DNA of 64,000 nucleotides from the NCBI RefSeq assembly GCF_002920635.1, contig NZ_PQSR01000018.1, positions 45,822 through 109,821 of the forward strand, in the 5' to 3' direction. This document shows positions 7,704 through 15,929 of this stretch, in pieces (positions within the stretch are counted from its first letter, which is position 1; every line of letters begins with the position of its first letter). A program made the position numbers and the translations under genes. The notes beneath the pieces were generated by a model. The model was not told the origin of the DNA and did no database searches. It saw only the letters and a list, made by a program, of their open reading frames with translations. The stretch is from Streptomyces sp. Ru72. GTDB lineage: Bacteria; Actinomycetota; Actinomycetes; Streptomycetales; Streptomycetaceae.

Positions 7704-9170
7704 TCACTTCTGCGCACGGACCGGGATGTCCAGGATCACACGCGTGCCCCGCCCCGGGGCCGGGACCATATCGAAGGTCCCGCCCAACTCGCCCTCAACC
7801 AGCGTTCGCACGATCTGCAGCCCGAGGTTGCCGGCGGTCTGCGGATCGAAGCCCTCGGGCAGGCCCACCCCGTCGTCCTGGACGGTGACCAGGAGGCGCG
7901 CCTCCTTCGTAGTACCGCCGCGGACGGCCGAGACCTCGACCGTGCCGGTCTCGCCCTGACGGAAGCCGTGCTCCAGCGCGTTCTGCAGGACCTCCGTGAG
8001 CACCATGGACAGCGGGGTGGCGACCTCCGCGTCGAGGATGCCGAAGCGGCCGCTGCGCCGGCCGGTGACCGTGCCGGGCGAGATCTCCGCGACCATGGCG
8101 AGCACCCGGTCGGCGATCTCGTCGAACTCCACGCGCTCGTCCAGGTTCTGGGACAGCGTCTCATGGACGATGGCGATCGAGCCGACCCTTCGCACGGCCT
8201 CCTCCAAGGCCTCCCTGCCGCGATCGGACTCGATACGACGGGCCTGCAGGCGGAGCAGGGCGGCGACCGTCTGGAGGTTGTTCTTCACCCGGTGGTGGAT
8301 CTCCCGGATGGTCGCGTCCTTGGTGATCAACTCGCGCTCGCGGCGCCGCAGTTCGGTGACGTCCCGGAGCAGCACCAGCGAGCCGATGCGCGTGCCCTTG
8401 GGTTTGAGGGGGATCGCGCGGAACTGGATCACCCCGTCGTTGGCCTCGATCTCGAACTCGCGCGGCGCCCATCCGCTGGCAAGCTTGACCAGTGCCTCGT
8501 CCACCGGCCCCTTGGTCGGGGCGAGTTCCGCGGTGGTCTTGCCGAGGTGGTGGCCGACGAGGTCGGCGGCGAGGCCGAGCCGGTGGTACGCCGACAGCGC
8601 GTTCGGTGACGCGTACTGGACGATGCCGTCCGCATCGAGCCTGATCAAGCCGTCACCGACGCGCGGTGAGGCGTCCATGTCGACCTGCTGGTCCGGGAAC
8701 GGGAAGGCGCCGGCCGCGATCATCTGGGCCAGGTCGGAGGCGCTCTGGAGGTACGTGAGCTCCAGGCGGCTCGGGGTGCGCACCGTCAGCAGGTTGGTGT
8801 TGCGTGCGATGACGCCGAGGACGCGGCCCCCGCAGCGTACGGGGATGGACTCGACCCGGACCGGAACCTCCTCACGCCACTCCGGGTCGCCCTCGCGCAC
8901 GATCCGGCCCTCGTCCAGGGCCGCGTCCAGCATGGGACGGCGGCCGCGGGGGACGAGGTGGCCGACCATGTCGTCCTGGTAGGACGTGGGGCCGGTGTTG
9001 GGGCGCATCTGGGCCACCGACACGTATCGGGTGCCGTCGAGAGTGGGCACCCACAGGACCAGGTCGGCGAAGGAGAGGTCGGACAACAGCTGCCACTCCG
9101 ACACCAGCAGATGCAGCCACTCCAGGTCGGAGTCGCTGAGAGCGGTGTGCTGGCGGACCAGTTCGTTCAT
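7704..9170 (-). CDS. Sensor histidine kinase, PdtaS-like (GAF/PAS-HisKA_2-HATPase)
   Basis: A 488-residue soluble histidine kinase with no transmembrane segment. Order of domains: an N-terminal GAF-like sensor (about residues 10-150), a PAS-like region (about 165-280), a HisKA_2 dimerisation domain with the phosphoacceptor in IREIHHRVKNNLQTVAALLR (about 290-310), and a HATPase domain with N-box TEVLQNALEHGF and G-box DDGVGLPEGF. This is the PdtaS architecture, which in actinobacteria phosphorylates the RNA-binding ANTAR regulator PdtaR; no PdtaR gene is in the window. I use the ATG at 9170 (MNELVRQHT); a frame-matched ATG at 9209 would add 13 residues. No clear ribosome binding site distinguishes them. 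Confidence 0.86.
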   Translation of the reverse strand: MNELVRQHTALSDSDLEWLHLLVSEWQLLSDLSFADLVLWVPTLDGTRYVSVAQMRPNTGPTSYQDDMVGHLVPRGRRPMLDAALDEGRIVREGDPEWREEVPVRVESIPVRCGGRVLGVIARNTNLLTVRTPSRLELTYLQSASDLAQMIAAGAFPFPDQQVDMDASPRVGDGLIRLDADGIVQYASPNALSAYHRLGLAADLVGHHLGKTTAELAPTKGPVDEALVKLASGWAPREFEIEANDGVIQFRAIPLKPKGTRIGSLVLLRDVTELRRRERELITKDATIREIHHRVKNNLQTVAALLRLQARRIESDRGREALEEAVRRVGSIAIVHETLSQNLDERVEFDEIADRVLAMVAEISPGTVTGRRSGRFGILDAEVATPLSMVLTEVLQNALEHGFRQGETGTVEVSAVRGGTTKEARLLVTVQDDGVGLPEGFDPQTAGNLGLQIVRTLVEGELGGTFDMVPAPGRGTRVILDIPVRAQK

Positions 9171-9596
9171 GGAGGGCACGTGTGCGAGGGTACCTGGGCG
9201 TTCGGACATCGATCGAAATCGGCCGGTGCAGGCACCCCGGTACGACCCTGCCGGGGAGGCGGTCCGGGTGCGGCGCTCGTACGGCCCCGGGAAGCACCCG
9301 CGGGCCGCGGCGCCTGGGAGGGACCCTCAACCCTCCCGGCACCGCAGCCCGGAGCATCAACGGCCGCGGGGTGTGCGGTCCCGGTCGGCCGAAGGTCGAG
9401 GAGCCGGAGCAGTCAGGGCAGAGAGCGCCGGTTCCTCGGTCCGCCTTCCTGTGCGGGGAAGACGGGGCTGTGTGGCTTTACTTACTTTACCTAGCGTTGG
9501 CGGCGCTGGTGGACTAGACCACGCCGACGAGACCAATGGTGCCCGGGTCCTGTGCGTGTGTCCATGCGTTGGAGGATGTTTGTTGTTGTCTCTTTA
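9171..9596 (-). promoter_or_regulatory. 426-bp gene-free stretch upstream of the histidine kinase
   Basis: No supportable ORF on either strand. It contains a dre-like DasR site (9510-9521) and, just beside it on the minus strand, three tandem TAAAG units (about 9478-9494). This AT-rich island is unlike the surrounding GC-rich DNA and is a plausible promoter region for the kinase gene. Confidence 0.4.
9510..9521. promoter_or_regulatory. dre-like DasR operator upstream of the histidine kinase
   Basis: The 12-mer TGGACTAGACCA is identical to the one at 18605-18616 between dasA and dasR, and the match extends to GTGGACTAGACCA. It differs by one base from the palindromic dre core TGGTCTAGACCA. 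It lies 340 bp upstream of the kinase start. Confidence 0.45.
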
Positions 9597-10379
9597 TCAG
9601 ACATCCACGCCGTCACGCATCCGTCCCGGCCGTCCCGACGGCCCACTTGGAGCGTAGCCGCCGCCGGTTCGCGAGGGGGGCCAGACGGCGAGGGCGACCT
9701 CGGCGAGCGCCTCCAGCTCCTCCCGGGTGGCCCCGTCGCGCGCCTGCTGGGACATGCCCTGGATGATCGCGCCGACGTACCGGGCGAGGGTGCGGGCATC
9801 GGTACCGGCGGGCAGCTCACCGGTGGCGACCGCGGCCCGGATACGGCTCTCGAAGGCGTCGATGTTGGCGTTGCGCCGTGCCCGCAGGGACTCCTCGACC
9901 TCCGGTGTCGTGCAGTTGGTGGCGGCGTGGATGACGAGGCAGCCGTGCGGGCGCCCGGGGGCGGTGTAGATCTCGGCGGCCTCGCGGAGCATTCGCTCGA
10001 CCGCGGCACGGGCGGTGGGCTCCTCGGCGAGGGCGCGGCCACCGAAGGATCCGTACCGCTCGTCGTAGACCCCGACGACCTCCTCGAAGAGGGACCGCTT
10101 GTCGCCGAACGCCGCGTACAGGCTCGGCGCACCGATGCCCATGACCCGGGTCAGGTCGGAGACGGAGGTGGCCTCGTAGCCGTGCTCCCAGAACGCGAGG
10201 AGGGCCTTTTCAAGCGCGGTCCCACGGTCGAAGGAACGGGGGCGTCCGCGAGGGCGGGAGGACCCGGGACCACCGCGCGCCCGCGTCGATTGGCTCGCGG
10301 GCCGGCCCTCGGCCGCGGCCCGCGTCGACCCTCCGGCCGACGGCTCGGTCTGTCGGTCGCTGTCCTGACTCTCCACCAT
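9597..10379 (-). CDS. TetR/AcrR-family transcriptional regulator
   Basis: A 260-residue TetR-type repressor with an unusually long, charged N-terminal extension (about 65 residues rich in Ser, Gly, Arg and Pro) before the helix-turn-helix. The DNA-binding domain reads FDRGTALEKALLAFWEHGYE...SVSDLTRVMGIGAPSLYAAFGDK. The ligand domain contains HGCLVIHAATNC, typical of the group that regulates adjacent SDR or oxidoreductase genes. The ATG at 10379 begins MVESQDSDRQ. It is divergent from the SDR at 10474, its probable target; the 94-bp gap holds two related repeats (see 10391-10461). Confidence 0.87.
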   Translation of the reverse strand: MVESQDSDRQTEPSAGGSTRAAAEGRPASQSTRARGGPGSSRPRGRPRSFDRGTALEKALLAFWEHGYEATSVSDLTRVMGIGAPSLYAAFGDKRSLFEEVVGVYDERYGSFGGRALAEEPTARAAVERMLREAAEIYTAPGRPHGCLVIHAATNCTTPEVEESLRARRNANIDAFESRIRAAVATGELPAGTDARTLARYVGAIIQGMSQQARDGATREELEALAEVALAVWPPSRTGGGYAPSGPSGRPGRMRDGVDV

Positions 10380-10390
10380 GGGGTGGATTT

Positions 10391-10461
10391 TATAGCGGGT
10401 GCTAGAGAAATGCGCCCGTCCTGCAGTACGGTCTTTTCTGTATCGACCGCTAGGGAATGCG
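10391..10461. promoter_or_regulatory. Probable operator pair for the divergent TetR regulator
   Basis: Two related elements lie between the TetR and SDR starts. GCTAGAGAAATGCG at 10401-10414 and GCTAGGGAATGCG at 10449-10461 form an imperfect direct repeat. The same DNA also reads as TAGCGGGTGCTA and, on the other strand, TAGCGGTCGATA. Such paired sites in a TetR-divergent promoter usually bind the regulator itself. Confidence 0.45.
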
Positions 10462-10473
10462 AGGGGTATCGAC

Positions 10474-11226
10474 ATGGGCGTGCTCGCGGGGAGGACCGCG
10501 CTCGTCACGGGGGCGAGCAGGGGCATCGGCCGGGGAATCGCCGAGCGGCTGGCGCGTGACGGTGCACGGGTGGCCGTGCACTACGGCCGGAACGAGGCGG
10601 CAGCGAAGGAGACGGTCGCAGCGATCGAGGAAGCCGGAGGTTCCGCGTTCGCGATCGGCGTCGAACTGGGGCTGCCAGGCGACGCCCAGGCCCTGTGGGA
10701 GGCCTTCGACCGCCATGCGGACGGCGTGGACATCCTGGTCAACAACGCGGGCATCGGCGGTGCACGCCCGCTGCCGGAGATCGAGGAGGAGGAGTACGAC
10801 AAGGTCTTCGCGGTGAATGTGAAGGCGCCGTTCTTCATCGTGCGTCGCGGCCTGGATCGGTTGAGGGACGGCGGCCGTGTCGTCAACATCTCCTCCGGCC
10901 TGTCCAGAACCGCGGCGATACCGCAGCAGGTCGCCTACGCGATGACGAAGGGCGCCCTGGACGTCTTCACCCGCGACCTGTCCAAGGTGCTGGGCCATCG
11001 TGGCATCACCGTGAACTCGGTGGCGCCCGGGATCATCGACACCGACAACACCGCCGAGTTGCTGCACGGCACACAGGACGGCGCGGCCTGGGCCGCCTCC
11101 ATATCGGCACTTGGCCGCGTGGGCACCCCGGCCGACGTCGCCGACGTGGTGGCGTTCCTGGCCTCCGACGCCGGCCGGTGGGTCACGGGCAGCTGGGTGG
11201 ACGCAACGGGAGGTTCGCTGACCTAG
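10474..11226 (+). CDS. SDR-family oxidoreductase
   Basis: A 250-residue classical short-chain dehydrogenase/reductase. The cofactor motif TGASRGIGRG (residues about 12-21) and Asn motif NNAG are present. The catalytic Ser is in VVNISSGLSR and the Tyr-Lys pair is in QQVAYAMTKGALDVF, i.e. YxxxK. The C-terminal half ends with the usual WVTGSWVDATGGSL. The basic residue after the second beta strand (HYGRNEAAA) suggests NADP(H). Substrate unknown; sequences of this kind often act on ketones or quinones. The divergent TetR gene probably controls it. Confidence 0.88.
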   Translation: MGVLAGRTALVTGASRGIGRGIAERLARDGARVAVHYGRNEAAAKETVAAIEEAGGSAFAIGVELGLPGDAQALWEAFDRHADGVDILVNNAGIGGARPLPEIEEEEYDKVFAVNVKAPFFIVRRGLDRLRDGGRVVNISSGLSRTAAIPQQVAYAMTKGALDVFTRDLSKVLGHRGITVNSVAPGIIDTDNTAELLHGTQDGAAWAASISALGRVGTPADVADVVAFLASDAGRWVTGSWVDATGGSLT

Positions 11227-11262
11227 GGCCTCCTGCGGACTTCCGGCGCACCCGGCCGCTTC

Positions 11263-12333
11263 TCAGTGGGTCTCCGTCACCTTGGCCAGAGCGCGCGGGG
11301 CGTCCGGGTCCTGGCCGCGGGCGATGGTGACCTCGTACGCGAGGAGCTGGAGCGGAATGATCTCCAGGATCGGCTGGACCTCCTCGGCCACGCCCTCGGT
11401 CGGCAGGACGAAGCCCGCCGATGCCTGCTCGACCTGGCTCGGCGGTCCGATGACGACGAGGTCGGCTCCGCGGCCGCGCAGCCGGTCGAGTACGGGTTGG
11501 AGCGCGGCGCCGCCCTTGCCGTCCGTCACGACGGCGATGACCGGCGAGACGTTGTCGACCATGGCGAGCGGGCCGTGCAGGAGATCGGCGCCGGAGTAGG
11601 AGAGCGCGGGGATGTAGCTGGTCTCCATCAGCTTCAGGGCGGCTTCCTTGGCGGTGGGGTAGCCATAGCCGCGCGAGGTGATGACCATGCGCTCGGCGAA
11701 GCGGTAGCGGGCGGCGAGAGTGCGGACCTCGTCCTGACGGGCGAGGAGTTGCTCGGCGAGGTCGGGCAGTGCCTTCGCGGGGGCACCGTCACCGCCGCGC
11801 AGTCCTTCGACCAACAGATAGAGGGCGAGAAGGGAGGCGGTGTAGGTCTTGGTCGCGGGGAGAGCCTTCTCCTCACCGGCCATGACGTCCATGTGGTACT
11901 CGGAGACGGCGGCCAGCGGTGAGTCCGGGTTGTTGGTCACGGCGAGCGTGAGGGCACCGGCCTCGCGGGCGGCCCGCGTCGATGCGACGAGGTCCGGGGA
12001 GCCGCCGGACTGACTGACGGTGATGACCAGGACGTCGGTGAGGTCGGGGCGGGCGCCGTAGGCCGTGGTCGTGGACATCGAGGTGAGACCGCAGGGCAGG
12101 CCGAGACGGATCTCCAGGAGGTACTTGGCGTAGAGCGCGGCGTTGTCCGAGGTGCCGCGGGCCGTCAGAAGCACGAACCGGGGCTTGCGGGCGGCGACCT
12201 CGCGGGCCACCTCCCGGATGCGCGGCGCCCCCTCGTTGAGGATGCGGCGCAGAACGGCGGGCTGTTCGGCCATCTCCCGGGCCATGGCCCGTCCCGGGAG
12301 GTCTCGCTGAGGGTCCGGTGTCGTCGGCGTCAT
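11263..12333 (-). CDS. SIS-domain sugar isomerase/deaminase-like protein
   Basis: A 356-residue protein with two SIS phosphosugar-binding domains, equivalent to the isomerase half of GlmS without the glutaminase. Characteristic motifs are LLTARGTSDNAALYAKYLLE, VITVSQSGGSPDLV and ATKTYTASLLALYLL in the first domain, and SRGYGYPTAKEAALKLMETS in the second. It ends ...VTETH. It probably interconverts or deaminates a hexosamine phosphate derived from GlcNAc. AGGAGG sits six bases before the ATG at 12333. It is divergent from nagB across a region containing a dre site, so both should be induced when DasR releases DNA. Confidence 0.85.
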   Translation of the reverse strand: MTPTTPDPQRDLPGRAMAREMAEQPAVLRRILNEGAPRIREVAREVAARKPRFVLLTARGTSDNAALYAKYLLEIRLGLPCGLTSMSTTTAYGARPDLTDVLVITVSQSGGSPDLVASTRAAREAGALTLAVTNNPDSPLAAVSEYHMDVMAGEEKALPATKTYTASLLALYLLVEGLRGGDGAPAKALPDLAEQLLARQDEVRTLAARYRFAERMVITSRGYGYPTAKEAALKLMETSYIPALSYSGADLLHGPLAMVDNVSPVIAVVTDGKGGAALQPVLDRLRGRGADLVVIGPPSQVEQASAGFVLPTEGVAEEVQPILEIIPLQLLAYEVTIARGQDPDAPRALAKVTETH

Positions 12334-12682
12334 GGGGGTTCCTCCTGGGTGGTTCAGTGCCTCTCGCCATGGCCTGACGGCTTCCATTCCACCCCCTCGG
12401 ACCCGGCGACGCCTCGACGGGGAGGCAGTGGCGGATCCGTGCCGGGCGATGCCGGGCAGAGGGGCGAATCAGTGAGCCTGCCGGCTCGGATCCGCCAGGC
12501 AGGCGACCTTGGCCGGACCCCGCGTTCGGGACGCCGCCGACTCCCTCCGGACCGCCTCCTCCACCTCCCGCCAACGCCCCTCCCGCAGGCCCTCCGACGG
12601 ACCCGACTCTGTTAGATTGGTCTAAACCACATGGCCCATTTCCCCGGTTCCCAGTCCCTCTCCTCAGATCGGCAGGCCCAGC
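12334..12682. promoter_or_regulatory. Divergent promoter region between the SIS gene and nagB (349 bp)
   Basis: No gene. The only distinct element is the DasR site at 12618-12629, nearer nagB. The rest is ordinary GC-rich spacer. Confidence 0.6.
12618..12629. promoter_or_regulatory. dre-type DasR operator upstream of nagB
   Basis: TGGTCTAAACCA, one base from the palindromic dre core TGGTCTAGACCA, 54 bp before the nagB start. DasR control of nagB is established in S. coelicolor. Confidence 0.8.
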
Positions 12683-13468
12683 GTGGAAGTTGTCATCGTT
12701 CCGGACGCCCAGGCGGGTGGCGAGCTCATCGCCGAGGCCATGGCGCAGCTGCTCCGACGCAAGCCCGACGCCCTGCTCGGTGTCGCCACCGGGTCGACAC
12801 CGTTGCCCGTGTACGAAGCCCTGGCGGCCAGGGCGCGCTCCGGTGCTGTGGACGTTTCGCGGGCGCGCGTCGCCCAGCTCGACGAGTACGTAGGACTGCC
12901 CGCGGACCACCCGGAGTCGTACCGTTCCGTCCTGCGGCGGGAGGTGCTGGAGCCGCTCGGGATAGGCATGGACGCCTTCCTGGGGCCCGACGGCACTGCG
13001 GAGGACGTTCAGGCCGCGTGCGAGGCGTACGACAGGGCGCTCGCCGAGGCCGGTGGCGTGGATCTGCAACTGCTCGGAATCGGGACCGACGGGCACATCG
13101 GGTTCAACGAGCCGTGCTCCTCGCTCGCCTCCCGCACCCGTATCAAGACGCTCACCGAGCAGACCCGTATCGACAACGCCCGCTTCTTCGACGGCGACAT
13201 CGACCAGGTGCCGCACCACGTGATCACCCAGGGCATAGGCACCATCCTCGAGGCCCGGCATCTGGTGCTGCTGGCGACCGGCGAGGGCAAGGCGGACGCG
13301 GTCGCCGCGACCGTCGAGGGACCGGTCGCCGCGGTCTGCCCGGCCTCCGCGCTCCAACTCCACCCGCACGCGACCGTCGTCGTGGACGAGGCCGCCGCGT
13401 CCAAGCTGAAGCTCGCCGACTACTTCCGCCACACCTACGCCAACAAGCCCGACTGGCAGGGCATCTAG
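12683..13468 (+). CDS. nagB: Glucosamine-6-phosphate deaminase
   Basis: A 261-residue enzyme of usual NagB length. It converts glucosamine-6-phosphate to fructose-6-phosphate and ammonia, feeding amino sugars into glycolysis. Seen motifs: LLGVATGSTPLPVYEAL (phosphate loop), ARVAQLDEYVGLPADHPESY with the catalytic Asp, LLGIGTDGHIGFNEP with the active-site His and Glu region, and EGKADAVAATVEGPVAA near the C-terminus. GTG at 12683. A dre site lies upstream, and the product connects to the das transporter and GH3 enzyme next door. Confidence 0.95.
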   Translation: MEVVIVPDAQAGGELIAEAMAQLLRRKPDALLGVATGSTPLPVYEALAARARSGAVDVSRARVAQLDEYVGLPADHPESYRSVLRREVLEPLGIGMDAFLGPDGTAEDVQAACEAYDRALAEAGGVDLQLLGIGTDGHIGFNEPCSSLASRTRIKTLTEQTRIDNARFFDGDIDQVPHHVITQGIGTILEARHLVLLATGEGKADAVAATVEGPVAAVCPASALQLHPHATVVVDEAAASKLKLADYFRHTYANKPDWQGI

Positions 13469-13496
13469 CACCCTCGCAGGAAGAGGCCTCACAAGG

Positions 13497-13535
13497 AGGA
13501 CGCCGGGTCCGGACGGCACCCGGACCCGGCGTCCT
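13497..13535. terminator. Hairpin between convergent nagB and dasD
   Basis: A perfect 16-bp inverted repeat (AGGACGCCGGGTCCGG and its complement) with a seven-base loop, placed between two converging genes. Confidence 0.85.
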
Positions 13536-13547
13536 GCCCACCGCGGC

Positions 13548-15041
13548 TCAACGGCCCGCGAGGACCTCCGCCGCCGCGCGACCGCACACCTGTGCCGCGC
13601 CGTGGGTGGCGATGTGCAGGGCGCCGCGAGGAACGGCCTGGGGGACGCCCATCTCGACCACGATCGTGTCGGGACGCTGCTCGAGGAGCGTGTCGAGGGC
13701 GGAGGCCATCCATGGGTGGCGGTGCTCGTCGCGGACCACCGCCACGATCCGCCGGGGCCCGGCGGCCGCCAGTGCCGCACGGCCCGCCGCCTCCCCGGCG
13801 AAGCTGCCGGTCTCCGTGCCGGGAAGCAGGCGGAGCAGTTCGGCGGTCACGCCCCACGGGGTCTCGTCGCCCACCGCGATGTTGGCGACGGGGGCGAGGG
13901 CGGCGACGTAGGGCGGTTCGGTGAGCGGGGTGAGGCCCGCTTCGCCGGTGATGTTCAGCGCGCGGCGGGCCGCGAGCAGGCCGATGTCGGCGACGGGCGG
14001 CCGGTGTGGGCCGACGCCGTCCGCTGCTGCCGACGCCGTCCACCGTGCCAGCGCCCGTACGCGCTCCGCGGCCTCGGCGAGCCGTTCCTCGGCCAGCTCT
14101 CCGGAGCGGACCGCCGCCACCAGGGCGTCCCGCAGCCGTCGTACCGTCTCGTCGTCCGCGAGACCGCCGCCCACGCAGATGGCGTCCGCGCCGGCCGCGA
14201 CGGCGAGGACGCTGCCACGCTCGATGCCGTACGTGTCGGCGATCGCCCGCATCTCCATGCCGTCGGTGACGATCAGGCCGTCGTAGGCGAGCTCGTCGCG
14301 CAGCAGGTCGGTCAGGATGCGCCGGGACAACGTTGCCGGGCGGTCCGGGTCCAGGGCCGGGACCAGGATGTGCGCGCTCATCACGGCGCGCGTGCCGGCG
14401 GTGATCGCCGCGCGGAACGGGGCGACGTCGCGGTGCGTGAGCACCACTGGTTCCGCGTCGATGCGCGGCAGGGCGAGGTGGGAGTCGACCTCGGTGTCCC
14501 CGTGCCCCGGGAAGTGCTTGGTGCAGGCGGCGACGCCGGCGGACTGCAGGCCGGTGACGTAGGCGGCGGTGTGGCGGGCCACCAGCTGAGGGTCGGCGCC
14601 GAAGGACCGGACGCCGATCACCGGGTTGGCGGGGTTGGAGTTCACGTCGGCCGAGGGCGCCCAGTTGAAGTTGACCCCGCACTCGGCGAGCCGACGGCCG
14701 AGTGCGTAGGCCACCTCGCGGGTCAGGTCGACGTCGTCGACCGCGCCCAGCGCGTGGTTGCCCGGGAAGGAGGAGCCGGTGCGCGCCTCCAGGCGGGTGA
14801 CGTCTCCGCCCTCCTCGTCGATGGCGACGAGCACGTCGTCGCGTTCGGCGCGCAACTGGGCGGTCAAGGCGGCGAGTTGTTCGGGCGAGGTGATGTTGCG
14901 GCCGAACAGGCCCACGGACGCCAGGCCCTCGCCGAGGCGCCGCAGCAGCCAGTCGGGGGCGGTGGTGCCGATGAAGCCGGGTTGGAGGACCGTCAGCGCG
15001 TCGCGCGTCAGAGTGTCCGTGCCGCTGGCGAATGTCGTCAT
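13548..15041 (-). CDS. dasD: Glycoside hydrolase family 3 beta-N-acetylhexosaminidase
   Basis: A 497-residue GH3 enzyme. The NagZ-type signature KHFPGHGDTEVDSH (about residues 175-188) contains the His-Asp dyad used as general acid/base, and GLIVTDGMEMRAI contains the nucleophile Asp. No signal peptide is visible, so hydrolysis of imported N,N'-diacetylchitobiose to GlcNAc would be intracellular. The residues after about 330 form an accessory domain beyond the TIM barrel. It is the last gene of the dasC-side cluster, nine bases after dasC, and fits the DasD role. Symbol given from context and family. Confidence 0.88.
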   Translation of the reverse strand: MTTFASGTDTLTRDALTVLQPGFIGTTAPDWLLRRLGEGLASVGLFGRNITSPEQLAALTAQLRAERDDVLVAIDEEGGDVTRLEARTGSSFPGNHALGAVDDVDLTREVAYALGRRLAECGVNFNWAPSADVNSNPANPVIGVRSFGADPQLVARHTAAYVTGLQSAGVAACTKHFPGHGDTEVDSHLALPRIDAEPVVLTHRDVAPFRAAITAGTRAVMSAHILVPALDPDRPATLSRRILTDLLRDELAYDGLIVTDGMEMRAIADTYGIERGSVLAVAAGADAICVGGGLADDETVRRLRDALVAAVRSGELAEERLAEAAERVRALARWTASAAADGVGPHRPPVADIGLLAARRALNITGEAGLTPLTEPPYVAALAPVANIAVGDETPWGVTAELLRLLPGTETGSFAGEAAGRAALAAAGPRRIVAVVRDEHRHPWMASALDTLLEQRPDTIVVEMGVPQAVPRGALHIATHGAAQVCGRAAAEVLAGR

Positions 15042-15050
15042 CAGGGGGCG

Positions 15051-15929
15051 TTATCCCTTCACGGCGCCCGCGGTGAGGCCCGCGGCCATCTTGCGCTGGA
15101 CGAGGAGGAAGAGCACGACCATCGGCACCGCCATCATCGTGGCGCCGGCCATCATGGGGGCGTACTCGGTGCCGTGCTTGGTGGTGAAGTTGCCGAGCCA
15201 GACGGTCGCGGTCTGGTGCTGCTGGCTCATCAGCATCAGGGCGTACAGGTACTCGTTCCATGCCTGGATGAAGCCGTAGACCGAGGTGGCGACCAGGCCG
15301 GGGGCCAGCAGCGGGAAGACGACCCGCAGGAAGGCGCCTGTGCGCGAGCACCCGTCCACCATGGCCGCCTCCTCCAGTTCGCGCGGGATGTTGACGATGA
15401 AGCCGCGCAGCGTCCACACCGTGAACGGGAGGATGAAGGTCAGGTAGGTGATGATCAGACCGGACAGCTTGTCGTACTGATCGAGGTCGTTGAGCAGGAG
15501 GAACACCGGGATGATCATGGCGATGAGCGGGACCATCTGGACCGCCAGGATGCCCACGATCACGATCTTCCGGCCGCGGAAGGCGAACCGGGAGATGGCC
15601 AGCGCCGCCAGCATGCCGACGACTATGCCGATCGCGACCACCGACAGCGACACGACGAGGCTGCGGCCGACCGGTCCCCAGAAGTCCGCGATGGCCAGCG
15701 CCCGGCGGAAGTTGTCCAGTGTGAAACCGGTGGGCAGCAGGCTCGGGTCCGGGTCGATGGCGTCCTTCGCCGGCTTGAACGCCGTGTCTATCATCCAGTA
15801 GACGGGGAAGCCCACGGTGAGGAAGACCAGCAGGCCGAGGAGGTTCCAGCCGAGCCGGGACCTGGTCCGGCGGCGGGCCGCGGAGCGCCCGGCGAGCGTC
15901 GTCGCACTCATGCCGCTCATGCCGCTCAT
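15051..15929 (-). CDS. dasC: Chitobiose ABC transporter permease DasC
   Basis: A 292-residue permease of the CUT1 sugar family (MalG type) with about six transmembrane helices starting at LGWNLLGLLVFLTVGFPVYW. The cytoplasmic EAA loop reads ELEEAAMVDGCSRTGAFLRV near residue 200. Three in-phase ATGs lie at 15929, 15920 and 15911; the first overlaps the dasB stop as ATGA and is used here. With DasB it forms the membrane channel for N,N'-diacetylchitobiose. No ATPase gene is present; das transporters use the shared ATPase MsiK encoded elsewhere. Confidence 0.92.
   Translation of the reverse strand: MSGMSGMSATTLAGRSAARRRTRSRLGWNLLGLLVFLTVGFPVYWMIDTAFKPAKDAIDPDPSLLPTGFTLDNFRRALAIADFWGPVGRSLVVSLSVVAIGIVVGMLAALAISRFAFRGRKIVIVGILAVQMVPLIAMIIPVFLLLNDLDQYDKLSGLIITYLTFILPFTVWTLRGFIVNIPRELEEAAMVDGCSRTGAFLRVVFPLLAPGLVATSVYGFIQAWNEYLYALMLMSQQHQTATVWLGNFTTKHGTEYAPMMAGATMMAVPMVVLFLLVQRKMAAGLTAGAVKG

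Noticed and set aside
12631..13911. 426-codon frame overlapping nagB
   Set aside because: Out of frame with NagB, Arg/Gly-rich, no recognisable domain.
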